From NCBI RefSeq assembly GCF_900100395.1, contig NZ_FNFB01000049.1, positions 1-33,073 on the forward strand: a stretch of DNA of 33,073 nucleotides, written 5' to 3'. The DNA comes from Nonomuraea maritima. Its GTDB lineage: Bacteria > Actinomycetota > Actinomycetes > Streptosporangiales > Streptosporangiaceae. Each line of letters begins with the position of its first letter. Positions within the stretch are counted from its first letter, which is position 1. Shown one piece after another: positions 7,002-14,378 of this stretch. Under the pieces are notes generated by a model. The model saw only the letters and a list, made by a program, of their open reading frames with translations. It was not told the DNA's origin and did not search any database. Both the position numbers and the translations under genes were made by a program.

Positions 7002-8834
7002 TCAGTAGCGGAGGCCGTGGCCGTACGGGTAGAGGACCGAGCCGTCGGTGGCCGGGATCGTCACCGGCAGCCTGCCGGTGGGGGAGGTCCGGCCGAACAG
7101 CACCCGCGCCGTCGCCTCCATCGCCGGCTTCTCCCACGAGTACGTCGCCAGGTACGTCCGCGCGCCGGGCAGGCTCGCGACGTCGTACGGGTTGCGGGTG
7201 GCGACCACGACGACGGGCTTGCCGGTGGCGATCAGCGCGTTGACGAGGCCCTGCTGGGCGGCCGAGGTCGAGGCGTTCACCGTGGTGACCACGACCATGT
7301 CGCCGGCGCCGGCCTTGGCCACCGCGGTGCCGACGGTGGCCGCGTCGGGCGCCGTACCCGTCTCGAACAGCTCCACGGTGTGCCCGAGGTCGCCGATCGC
7401 CTTCGCCAGCCGCTCGGTCGGCGGGATCTTCACGGACGGCGGCGTGACGTTGCGGTAGCCGGTCACCAGCACCCGCTGCTTCTTCTCGCGCACGGGCAGC
7501 AGGCCGGCGTCGTCGCGGACGAGCGTCACGCTGTGCTCGGCGACCTTGCGGGCCGCCGCCTTGTGCGCGGGGGAGCTGAGGCGCTTGACCACCTTGCGTT
7601 CGTCCACCTGCTGGTCGCCGCGGAAGAAGCCGCGCTTCTTCTTGAGCTGCAGGATCCGGGCGACGGACCGGTCGATGCGCTGCTCGGTCAGCTCGCCCGA
7701 GCGGACGGCGTTCAGCACGGCGTTGTAGGCGACCTCCAGGGAGATCGAGCTGGCCGGGTCGTCCACGATCATGAGCATGTCGACCCCGGCCTTGAGCGCG
7801 AGCACGGGGATGCGGTCGTCGCCGTACTTGTCGCGCACGCCCTGCATGGCCAGCGAGTCGGTGACCACGACGCCGTCGTAGCCGAGCTCCTCGCGCAGCA
7901 GCCCGGTCATGATCTCCGGGTCGAGCGTCGCGGGGTCGCAGCCCTCCTGGGTGTCGACGTCGCAGTCGCTCTGCAGGTACGGCATGACGACGTGCGCCGA
8001 CATGATCATGTCGGCGCCCGCGGCGATGCCGGCCCGGAACGGCGGCGCGTCGATCCGCTCCCACTCCTCCTTGGTGTGCCAGATCCACGGCACGCTGTTG
8101 TGGCTGTCGTTGACCGTGTCGCCGTGGCCGGGGAAGTGCTTGACGGCCGCCGAGACCCCGCCCTGCTGCAGGCCGCGGACGGCGGCGCGGGTCAGGTCGG
8201 ACACGAGCCCGGTGTCCTCGCCGAACGAGCGGACGCCGATGACCGGGTTGCCGGGGTCGACGTTGACATCGGCGACCGGGGCGTAGTCCTGGTTGATGCC
8301 GAGCGCGGACAGTTCCTCGCCGGTGACCTTCCCGGCGGTGAACGCCTGGTTCTCGCTGCGGGTCGCGCCGAGCGCCATCTGCCCGGGGAACGCGGTGAAC
8401 GGCTCGTCCAGCCGGTAGACGGCGCCGTGCTCCTGGTCGGTGGCGATGAGCAGCGGGATCTTCGCCGGCTGGGCCAGCGCCGCGCGCTGCAGGTCGTTGG
8501 AGAGCCCCGCCGTCCTGACGGGGTCGTTGAGGTTGTTCGACCACCGGAAGTACAGGATCGCGCCGAGCTTGTACGTGTCCATCAGGTCCATGCCGTTGCG
8601 GACGTCCGGCCCGTACAGTGTCTGGTTCGCCGCCACGTCGGCCGGGTCGGTCGTGTCGCCGCTCTCCCCGTAGACGTTGGCCGCGAAGAGCTGGCCGACC
8701 TTCTCCTCGAGACTCATGCTCGCGATCTTGTCGCTGATCCAGCGGTCCTTGCCGTGGTCAGCGTGCGCGGCCGGTGCCGTCCCCACTCCAAGGACGATCG
8801 CCGTCGCCAGGGTCAGTAATCGCGGGTGACGCAT
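7002..8834 (-). CDS. nagZ: Secreted GH3 beta-N-acetylglucosaminidase, NagZ type
   Basis: 610 residues from ATG 8832-8834, chosen because GGGAGG lies just before it and a Sec signal peptide follows (hydrophobic core to about 20, cleavage at AHA-D near 25-26). Glycoside hydrolase family 3, two-domain form like B. subtilis NagZ. The NagZ signature KHFPGHGDTVNDSH spans 232-245, with the His-Asp acid/base dyad at Asp243 and His245, and the nucleophile is Asp326 in VVVTDSLAM. Two cysteines (291, 299) may form a disulfide. NagZ removes terminal GlcNAc from wall fragments, leaving MurNAc ends for NamZ, encoded 31 bases downstream. It is expressed from a recognisable promoter overlapped by a palindrome (8892-8923). 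It is not the cytosolic Gram-negative NagZ, which is single-domain. Confidence 0.92.
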   Translation of the reverse strand: MRHPRLLTLATAIVLGVGTAPAAHADHGKDRWISDKIASMSLEEKVGQLFAANVYGESGDTTDPADVAANQTLYGPDVRNGMDLMDTYKLGAILYFRWSNNLNDPVRTAGLSNDLQRAALAQPAKIPLLIATDQEHGAVYRLDEPFTAFPGQMALGATRSENQAFTAGKVTGEELSALGINQDYAPVADVNVDPGNPVIGVRSFGEDTGLVSDLTRAAVRGLQQGGVSAAVKHFPGHGDTVNDSHNSVPWIWHTKEEWERIDAPPFRAGIAAGADMIMSAHVVMPYLQSDCDVDTQEGCDPATLDPEIMTGLLREELGYDGVVVTDSLAMQGVRDKYGDDRIPVLALKAGVDMLMIVDDPASSISLEVAYNAVLNAVRSGELTEQRIDRSVARILQLKKKRGFFRGDQQVDERKVVKRLSSPAHKAAARKVAEHSVTLVRDDAGLLPVREKKQRVLVTGYRNVTPPSVKIPPTERLAKAIGDLGHTVELFETGTAPDAATVGTAVAKAGAGDMVVVTTVNASTSAAQQGLVNALIATGKPVVVVATRNPYDVASLPGARTYLATYSWEKPAMEATARVLFGRTSPTGRLPVTIPATDGSVLYPYGHGLRY

Positions 8835-8891
8835 GCCTACCTCCCAACCGTTCACATGTATGTAAATTTCATGCAAGGTCACGGTGTTGCC

Positions 8892-8923
8892 TGGAAGTTA
8901 CTTTCATCCACTTGGCTGGTCAA
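8892..8923 (-). promoter_or_regulatory. nagZ-namZ promoter with palindromic operator over the -10 box
   Basis: On the minus strand TTGACC (complement of 8918-8923) and TAACTT (complement of 8895-8900) are separated by exactly 17 bases, a good sigma-70-type promoter starting about 50 bases before the nagZ ATG. The -10 box lies inside TGGAAGTTACTTTCA (8892-8906), a palindrome with one mismatched pair. A protein bound there would block transcription. RpiR/MurR-type sugar-phosphate repressors often control MurNAc/GlcNAc salvage genes, but none is encoded in the window, so the binder is unknown. Confidence 0.7.
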
Positions 8924-9016
8924 CGCTTTCAGGGCGGGAACTTGGCGTTGGACGGGGGCACAACCCGGGCGGCGCCGTTTGTGCGAACCGCCGAAGATGC
9001 CGGGATCCGCGAGGCT

Positions 9017-9029
9017 TACGGTTCGTTCA
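9017..9029 (+). promoter_or_regulatory. -10 box of a probably leaderless promoter (S9 peptidase operon)
   Basis: TACGGT (9017-9022, TANNNT form) ends six bases before the ATG at 9029, so transcription should start at or next to the start codon. No purine-rich ribosome site is present, which supports a leaderless message. No good -35 box is visible. Confidence 0.45.
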
Positions 9030-10972
9030 TGCCGCCTCTTGCCCTCGACGATCTCTACCGCGTCGCCGTTCCTTCCGACCCGCACGTACGTCCCGACGGG
9101 CAGGCCGTGGCGTACACGCTGACGACGGCCGACCGCGACACCGACGGGAACCGTACCGAGATCTGGCTGGCCGCGCCCGGCGCAGAGCCGCGCAGGCTCG
9201 CGGCCGGCAGCGCCGCGCGGTGGTCGCCCGACGGGCGGACGCTCGCCTTCCTGTGCCCGGTGGACGGCCGGCCGCAGATCCACCTGCTGCCCATGGACGG
9301 CGGCGAACCCGTCGCGCTGACCGTCGCCGTTCTCGGCGCGGGCACGCCCGCGTGGTCGCCGGACGGCTCCCGCATCGCCTTCGCCGCTCCCGTCGGCCCG
9401 GCGGAGGACGGCGGCGCGGCCCCGCCGCACACCCCCGTCGTGGCCGACCGGCTCGACTTCAAGGCCGACGGCGCCGGACTCCTGCGCGGCCTGACCCGGC
9501 ACCTGTTCGTCACGGACGTGGCCACCGGCGAGACGGTCCAGGTCACCGGCGGCGACTTCCACGCGGGGGAGCCGTCCTGGTCGCCCGACGGGCTCCGGCT
9601 CGCCTTCGTCGCGGACATGCACGCCGACCGCGACCTCGAGATCGCCGGGACCGCGTACGCCGTCGACGCGGCCAAGGGCGGCGTCCCCGAGGCGCTGACC
9701 GGGCCGGAGCTGCTGTGCGGCGGCGTGTGGTGGTTCGGGGAGCGGCTGTTCCTGGCGGGCCTCCAAGGGGCGCCGATCGGGCACACGCGCCTGTACGAGC
9801 TCGGGCCTGACGGGGTGGCCGAGGTGGAGACGGGCCTCGACCGCAACGTCATGATCGGCGCTCCCGGCTATCCCGGCGGCGTCCCCGCGCCGCTCGGCGA
9901 CGATCTGCTGTTCTGCGCCCGCGACGGCGGCTCCACCCACCTGTACCGCGCTCCCGGCGAGCGCCTGGTTCCGGGCGAGGTGAACATCTCGGGCCTGAGC
10001 GTCGCAGCGGGGGCCGTGGCCTACGTGGCGGCGACGCCGTACAGCGCAGGAGACGTCTACCTGCTCACCCCCACCCAGAAGCCCCTCTCCACAGCCAGCC
10101 CGGAAAAAGCCGCGCCAGGCGATATGTCCGATATATCTGGCGCGCCAGCGCCGGATATATCGCGACTCACCACCTACGCCCTTGAGGGCGTCGAGCTGTT
10201 CGAGGCGCGGCGGCGTACCTTCACTGCTCCCGACGGCACCTGGGTCGAGGGGTTCGTCCTGCGTGACGAGGCGGCGACCGCCCCGGGCCCGCTGCTGCTC
10301 GACGTGCACGGCGGCCCGCACAACGCCTGGTCGCCCGTCTTCGACGGCGCCCACCTCTACCACCAGGTCCTCGCCGCCCGCGGCTGGACCGTGCTGACCG
10401 TCAACCCCCGCGCCAGCGACGGGTACGGAGAGGAGTTCTACACCGCCTCCCTCGGCAACTGGGGCCTGTCCGACGCCCAGGACCTGCTCGCCGCCGTCGA
10501 CGCCCTGGTCGCCGAGGGCGTCGCCGACCCCGGACGGCTGGCCGTCACGGGCTACAGCTACGGCGGCTACATGAGCTGCTGGCTGTCGGCCACGACCGAC
10601 AGGTTCAGGGCCGCGATCCCGGGCGGCTGCGTCAGCGACCTGGCCGCGCTGAGCGGCACGTCCGACCTCGGCCACCTGATGAAGGTCCACGAGTACGCCG
10701 GCGACCTGGCCGCCCAGTCGCCACTCACCCACGTCGGCGAGGTCACCGCGCCGACCCTCCTCCTGCACGGGGAGGACGACGACCGCTGCCCGGTCGGCCA
10801 GGCCGAGCAGTGGTTCGCCGCCCTGCGCGAGCGACGGGTCCCCGTCCGGATGGTGCGCTACCCCGGCGCGAGCCATCTGTTCATCCTGAGCGGGCGCCCC
10901 TCGCACAGGTACGACTACAACGAAAGGATCATCGCGTGGCTGGAGCAATGGGTCAGCGGCTCGCCGACCTGA
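9029..10972 (+). CDS. S9 family serine oligopeptidase (prolyl oligopeptidase/acylaminoacyl-peptidase type)
   Basis: 647 residues from ATG 9029. The frame stays open upstream but has no ribosome site and reads poorly, and a TANNNT box sits six bases before this ATG. Residues 1 to about 350 form a beta-propeller with repeated WSPDG blades that limits access to small peptides. The C-terminal alpha/beta-hydrolase holds the triad Ser510 (GYSYGGY), Asp584 (HGEDDDR) and His616 (GASHLF). There is no signal peptide, so it acts in the cytosol, consistent with cutting imported oligopeptides. It is the first gene of the operon and its 3' end overlaps the next gene by 37 bases. Oddity: the linker between propeller and hydrolase has an apparent insertion of about 30 residues, encoded by nested inverted repeats (10111-10164). 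Exact cleavage preference is unknown. Confidence 0.9.
   Translation: MPPLALDDLYRVAVPSDPHVRPDGQAVAYTLTTADRDTDGNRTEIWLAAPGAEPRRLAAGSAARWSPDGRTLAFLCPVDGRPQIHLLPMDGGEPVALTVAVLGAGTPAWSPDGSRIAFAAPVGPAEDGGAAPPHTPVVADRLDFKADGAGLLRGLTRHLFVTDVATGETVQVTGGDFHAGEPSWSPDGLRLAFVADMHADRDLEIAGTAYAVDAAKGGVPEALTGPELLCGGVWWFGERLFLAGLQGAPIGHTRLYELGPDGVAEVETGLDRNVMIGAPGYPGGVPAPLGDDLLFCARDGGSTHLYRAPGERLVPGEVNISGLSVAAGAVAYVAATPYSAGDVYLLTPTQKPLSTASPEKAAPGDMSDISGAPAPDISRLTTYALEGVELFEARRRTFTAPDGTWVEGFVLRDEAATAPGPLLLDVHGGPHNAWSPVFDGAHLYHQVLAARGWTVLTVNPRASDGYGEEFYTASLGNWGLSDAQDLLAAVDALVAEGVADPGRLAVTGYSYGGYMSCWLSATTDRFRAAIPGGCVSDLAALSGTSDLGHLMKVHEYAGDLAAQSPLTHVGEVTAPTLLLHGEDDDRCPVGQAEQWFAALRERRVPVRMVRYPGASHLFILSGRPSHRYDYNERIIAWLEQWVSGSPT
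10111..10164. repeat. Nested inverted repeats inside the S9 peptidase linker
   Basis: CGCGCCAG occurs at 10111-10118 and 10141-10148, and its complement at 10137-10144; CTGGCGCGCCAG (10137-10148) is a perfect 12-base palindrome. GCGATAT (10119-10125) pairs with ATATCGC (10157-10163), with further GATATATC runs between. The TATAT content contrasts sharply with the surrounding GC-rich coding sequence. The stretch is in frame and encodes an Asp-, Ser- and Pro-rich linker. It looks like a small palindromic element inserted in frame. Confidence 0.65.
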
Positions 10973-12243
10973 TCGCCGAGTACGAGGTCCCCGGCTCGGC
11001 GCTGGCGTACTGGCACCAGGGCGAGCTGCACGAGTTCGCGGCCGGCACCCTCAACGCAGCGACCGGCGTCGAGGCGACCCCCGACGCCCTCTACCAGATC
11101 GGCTCGGTCACGAAGGTCTGGACCGCGACCCTGCTCATGCAGGACATCGAGCGCGGCAGGCTGACCCTCGACACCCCGGTCGCCGAGCTGCTGCCCGAGT
11201 TCAGGCTGCCCGACCCCGAGGTCACGAAGAACGTGACGATCCGGCACCTGCTCTCCCACACCAGCGGCATCGACGGCGACCTGTTCATCGACACCGGCCG
11301 CGGCGACGACTGCGTGGAGAAGTACGTGGCGGCCTGCGCCACCCTGGCGCAGAACCACCCGCTCGGCGTCACCCAGTCCTACTGCAACTCCGGGTTCGTC
11401 ATCGCCGGCCGGGTGCTGGAGCGGCTGCACGGCAAGCGCTGGGACGACGTGCTGCGCGAGGGCGTCTGCGAGCCGCTCGGCCTCACCCACACCTGGACGC
11501 TGCCCGAGGACGTGCTGCGCTTCCGCGCCGCGATCGGCCACGAGGACGGCGAACCCGTCCCGCAGTGGGGCCTCATGCGCGCCATGGGACCGGCCGGGCT
11601 GATCTGCGCCCGCCCCGCCGACGTGGTCGCCTTCGGCCGCGCCCACCTCGAGGGCGGTCTGCTGGAGGACGCGAGCGCGATGTGGGAGCCGCAGGTCGAC
11701 ATCCCCAACCCGTACACGCTGGGCAGGCAGTGGGGCGTCGGCTGGATCCTCGACGAGTGGAGCGGCCAGAAGGTGATCTCCCACGGCGGCAACACGATCG
11801 GCCAGCACGCCATGCTCTGGGCCGTGCCCAGCACCGGGACCGTCGTCTGCGTGACCGCGAACGGCGGGCGCAGCGGCGCCTTCACGCGGGCCGTCGCCAC
11901 GGAGCTGTTCGCCGAGCTCGACGGCCTGACCGTGCCGCCGTCCCCGGTCCCGTCGGACACCCCTCCCGAGGTGGACCTCACGCCGTACGCGGGCGTGTAC
12001 GAGCGGGCCGGATCGCGGATCACGATCAGCGTCGAGGACGGCGCGGGCAGCATCCTGCTGGAGGCCACCGGCGAGCTGGCCGCCCTGCACAAGCCGGAGA
12101 AGATGACGTTCGTCCCCATCGAGGAGAACCTCTTCGGCTTCCGGGCGCCGGGCGGCGACTGGCTGACGGCCGTCTTCTTCGAGCCGGTCGAGGGCGCGCC
12201 GTACCTCCACATGGGCGCCCGCGCGACCCCGAAGGTCAGCTGA
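10936..12243 (+). CDS. Cytosolic S12-type serine hydrolase (penicillin-recognising fold), copy 1
   Basis: 435 residues from GTG 10936, seven bases after AAGGA; ATG 10948 is a possible alternative. Active-site motifs of the S12/class C beta-lactamase fold are all present: Ser57-x-x-Lys60 (GSVTK), Tyr149-Cys-Asn151 (YCN) and His283-Gly-Gly285 replacing the KTG box. A C-terminal beta-barrel-like domain (about 350-435) is typical of D-aminopeptidase and esterase relatives. There is no signal peptide, unlike D-Ala-D-Ala carboxypeptidases, so the substrate is in the cytosol. It shares with the next gene the unusual block DGDLF-x-DTGRGDDC, so the two are paralogues. Overlap with the upstream peptidase gene by 37 bases suggests coupled translation. 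It may cleave D-amino-acid peptides or amides; an esterase role is not excluded. Confidence 0.85.
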   Translation: MAGAMGQRLADLIAEYEVPGSALAYWHQGELHEFAAGTLNAATGVEATPDALYQIGSVTKVWTATLLMQDIERGRLTLDTPVAELLPEFRLPDPEVTKNVTIRHLLSHTSGIDGDLFIDTGRGDDCVEKYVAACATLAQNHPLGVTQSYCNSGFVIAGRVLERLHGKRWDDVLREGVCEPLGLTHTWTLPEDVLRFRAAIGHEDGEPVPQWGLMRAMGPAGLICARPADVVAFGRAHLEGGLLEDASAMWEPQVDIPNPYTLGRQWGVGWILDEWSGQKVISHGGNTIGQHAMLWAVPSTGTVVCVTANGGRSGAFTRAVATELFAELDGLTVPPSPVPSDTPPEVDLTPYAGVYERAGSRITISVEDGAGSILLEATGELAALHKPEKMTFVPIEENLFGFRAPGGDWLTAVFFEPVEGAPYLHMGARATPKVS

Positions 12244-12244
12244 C

Positions 12245-13549
12245 GTGGACCTGCGCGACCGCCTGCGCGAGGCGATGAGCAAGCACGACGTGCCCGGCGC
12301 GTCCGTCGCGGTGTGGCGTGACGGCGAGCTGCACGAGGCCGCCGACGGCGTCGTCAACAAGGGCACCGGCGTGCGGGCCACGACCGACAGCGTCTTCCAG
12401 GTCGGCTCCAGCACCAAGGTCTGGACGGCCGCGCTGGTGATGCAGCTGGTCGAGGAGGGGCTGGTCGGCCTGGACGACCCCGTGGGCGACCACCTGCCGG
12501 ACTTCGCCCACGGAGCCGTCACCGTGCGGCAGCTGCTCGTGCACAGCGCCGGCTTCGACGGCGACCTGTTCGAGGACACCGGCCGCGGCGACGACTGCCT
12601 GGACCGGTACCTCGCCTACCTGGGCGGCGCCGGCGCGGTGCACGCGCCCGGCGAGATCTTCTCCTACTGCAACGCGGGCTACTGCGTGCTCGGCGCCCTG
12701 GTGGCCCGGCTGCGCGGCGGTACCTGGGAGCAGGCCGTACGCGAGCACCTCCTGCGCCCGCTGGGCGCCACGCACGCCGTCCTCCTCGGTGAGGAGTCGG
12801 TGTACTTCCGCGCCTCGGTCGGGCATGTCGGGCCGGACAACGCCGTCTACTCCTCGTGGATCCCGCCGCGCTCCAACGCCCCGGCCGGCGCCACGATGAG
12901 CCTGGCGCTGCGCGAGCTGGTCGCCTTCGCCCGCGCCCTGGCCGCGGGTGGAGCCCCTTTGCTGTCGCGCGAGTCGGTCGCCGCGATGCTCACGCCCCAG
13001 ATCGACGTGCCAGGAGGCGGCGGCTGGTCGCCAGGTAGCTGGGGTCTCGGGGTGTCGCTGTTCGACTGGGGCGCGTACGGCCACGACGGCAACACGCCGG
13101 GACAGAGCACGTTCTGGCGGATCGTGCCAGGAGCCGACCTCGTCATCGCCATGACCGGCAACGGCGGCTCCTTCTCCGGGCTGGTCGACGACGTGGCGGT
13201 GCCGGTCATCGAGGAGGCGACGGGCCTGACCGTGCCGCGGCCGAGCGTGCCGCCTGCCGAACCGGCCGCCGTGGACGGCACGCCGTACGCGGGCGCCTAC
13301 CGCGGTCCGCAGTACGGCTACGAGGTCGCCGCCGTCCCCGACGGGCTGGACGTCACGCTCCTGCCGGGCCCGCTCATGGAGAGCATGGGCGCGACCCGGA
13401 CGACCAGGCGCTACGTTCACCTCGGCGGCGAGTCGTTCATCGCCGCAGAGCCGGAGGACGGCCACCACGACGTCGTCACGTTCGTGCTGCGCGACGGCCG
13501 GGCCGCCTTCCTGCACAACGGGCGGGCGGTGGCGCGTGTCCGAGCTTGA
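12245..13549 (+). CDS. Cytosolic S12-type serine hydrolase, copy 2
   Basis: 434 residues from GTG 12245, one base after the stop of copy 1. Motifs are Ser55-x-x-Lys58 (GSSTK), Tyr141-Cys-Asn143 (YCN) and His280-Asp-Gly282 in place of KTG. The block FDGDLFEDTGRGDDC is shared with copy 1, and overall layout is the same, including a C-terminal extra domain. It has no export signal. The two proteins differ at the third motif (HGG against HDG), so their specificities probably differ. The 3' end overlaps the next gene by 14 bases. The function is inferred as a peptidase or amidase on imported peptides because it sits between an oligopeptidase and a peptide importer. AmiE of the B. subtilis MurNAc locus belongs to the same broad fold but is secreted and distant. 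Confidence 0.85.
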   Translation: MDLRDRLREAMSKHDVPGASVAVWRDGELHEAADGVVNKGTGVRATTDSVFQVGSSTKVWTAALVMQLVEEGLVGLDDPVGDHLPDFAHGAVTVRQLLVHSAGFDGDLFEDTGRGDDCLDRYLAYLGGAGAVHAPGEIFSYCNAGYCVLGALVARLRGGTWEQAVREHLLRPLGATHAVLLGEESVYFRASVGHVGPDNAVYSSWIPPRSNAPAGATMSLALRELVAFARALAAGGAPLLSRESVAAMLTPQIDVPGGGGWSPGSWGLGVSLFDWGAYGHDGNTPGQSTFWRIVPGADLVIAMTGNGGSFSGLVDDVAVPVIEEATGLTVPRPSVPPAEPAAVDGTPYAGAYRGPQYGYEVAAVPDGLDVTLLPGPLMESMGATRTTRRYVHLGGESFIAAEPEDGHHDVVTFVLRDGRAAFLHNGRAVARVRA

Positions 13550-14378
13550 GGAGGTCTTCACTTCCGCGGGCCTGCGGGGGCTGGTGCACGTCCGTGAGGT
13601 GGACGGCGACGCCGAGATCGGGCTCGACCCGGACGAGCCCGTCGTGCTCGCCTCCGTCTTCAAGATCGCGGTGGCGCTGGAGTACGCCCGTCAGGTCGCG
13701 GCCGGCGAGCTCAGCCGCACCGAACGGCTCACCGTCACCGCGGCCGACAAGGACGGCGGGATCGGCACCTCCGGCTGCCGGGATGACGTGTCGCTCACTC
13801 TGCGCGACCTGGCCCACTTCATGCTCACCATGTCCGACAACGCCGCCACCGACGTCCTGCTGCGCCGGGTCGGGCTCGACCGGGTCAACGGCACCCTCGC
13901 CGCGCTCGGGCTGCGCCGCACCCGGCTCATCGGCGGCTGCGCCGAGCTGTTCGACCAGGTCAGGAAGGACATCGGCGACGACTGGGACGCCGCGTCCCAG
14001 GAACAGCTGCGCGCGCTGGCCGTACGCGACCCTGCCCGCACCACGGCGGGGACGCCGCGCGAGATCACCACGCTGCTCGCCGGGATCTGGCGTGACGAGG
14101 CCGGCCCGCCCGAGGCGTGTGCCGAGGTGCGCCGGATCATGGGCGAGCAGATCTGGCCGCACCGGCTGAGCGCGGGCTTCCCCGACGAGGTGAGGGTGTC
14201 CGGCAAGACGGGCAGCCTGTGGGGCGTGCGCAACGAGGCGGGCGTCGTGGAGTACCCCGACGGCAGGCGGTACGCCGTCGCGGTGTTCGTCCGCAGCGAG
14301 GTCATCAGAGAGCGGCTGCCGCACGCCGACGCCGCCATCGCCCGGGCCGCCCGCCTGGCGGTGGAACGGCTCCGCTGA
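13536..14378 (+). CDS. Class A beta-lactamase-like serine hydrolase, cytosolic, without the Glu166 motif
   Basis: 280 residues from GTG 13536. Class A landmarks are present: Ser40-Val-Phe-Lys43, Ser100-Asp-Asn102 and Lys224-Thr-Gly226. The omega-loop motif ExxLN, whose glutamate deacylates penicillins, cannot be found between the SDN and KTG boxes, and there is no signal peptide. It is therefore unlikely to be a secreted resistance enzyme. Together with two S12 genes just upstream it makes a third serine hydrolase of the same superfamily in one operon. It could act as a peptidase or amidase, or it could be acylated and act as a sensor for the PucR regulator encoded next, which overlaps its stop by one base (TGATG). 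Fold certain, activity uncertain. Confidence 0.85.
   Translation: MSELEEVFTSAGLRGLVHVREVDGDAEIGLDPDEPVVLASVFKIAVALEYARQVAAGELSRTERLTVTAADKDGGIGTSGCRDDVSLTLRDLAHFMLTMSDNAATDVLLRRVGLDRVNGTLAALGLRRTRLIGGCAELFDQVRKDIGDDWDAASQEQLRALAVRDPARTTAGTPREITTLLAGIWRDEAGPPEACAEVRRIMGEQIWPHRLSAGFPDEVRVSGKTGSLWGVRNEAGVVEYPDGRRYAVAVFVRSEVIRERLPHADAAIARAARLAVERLR

Noticed and set aside
13536..14378. An antibiotic-resistance beta-lactamase
   Set aside because: No signal peptide, no Glu166 motif, and the gene is embedded in a peptide-use operon with coupled translation.
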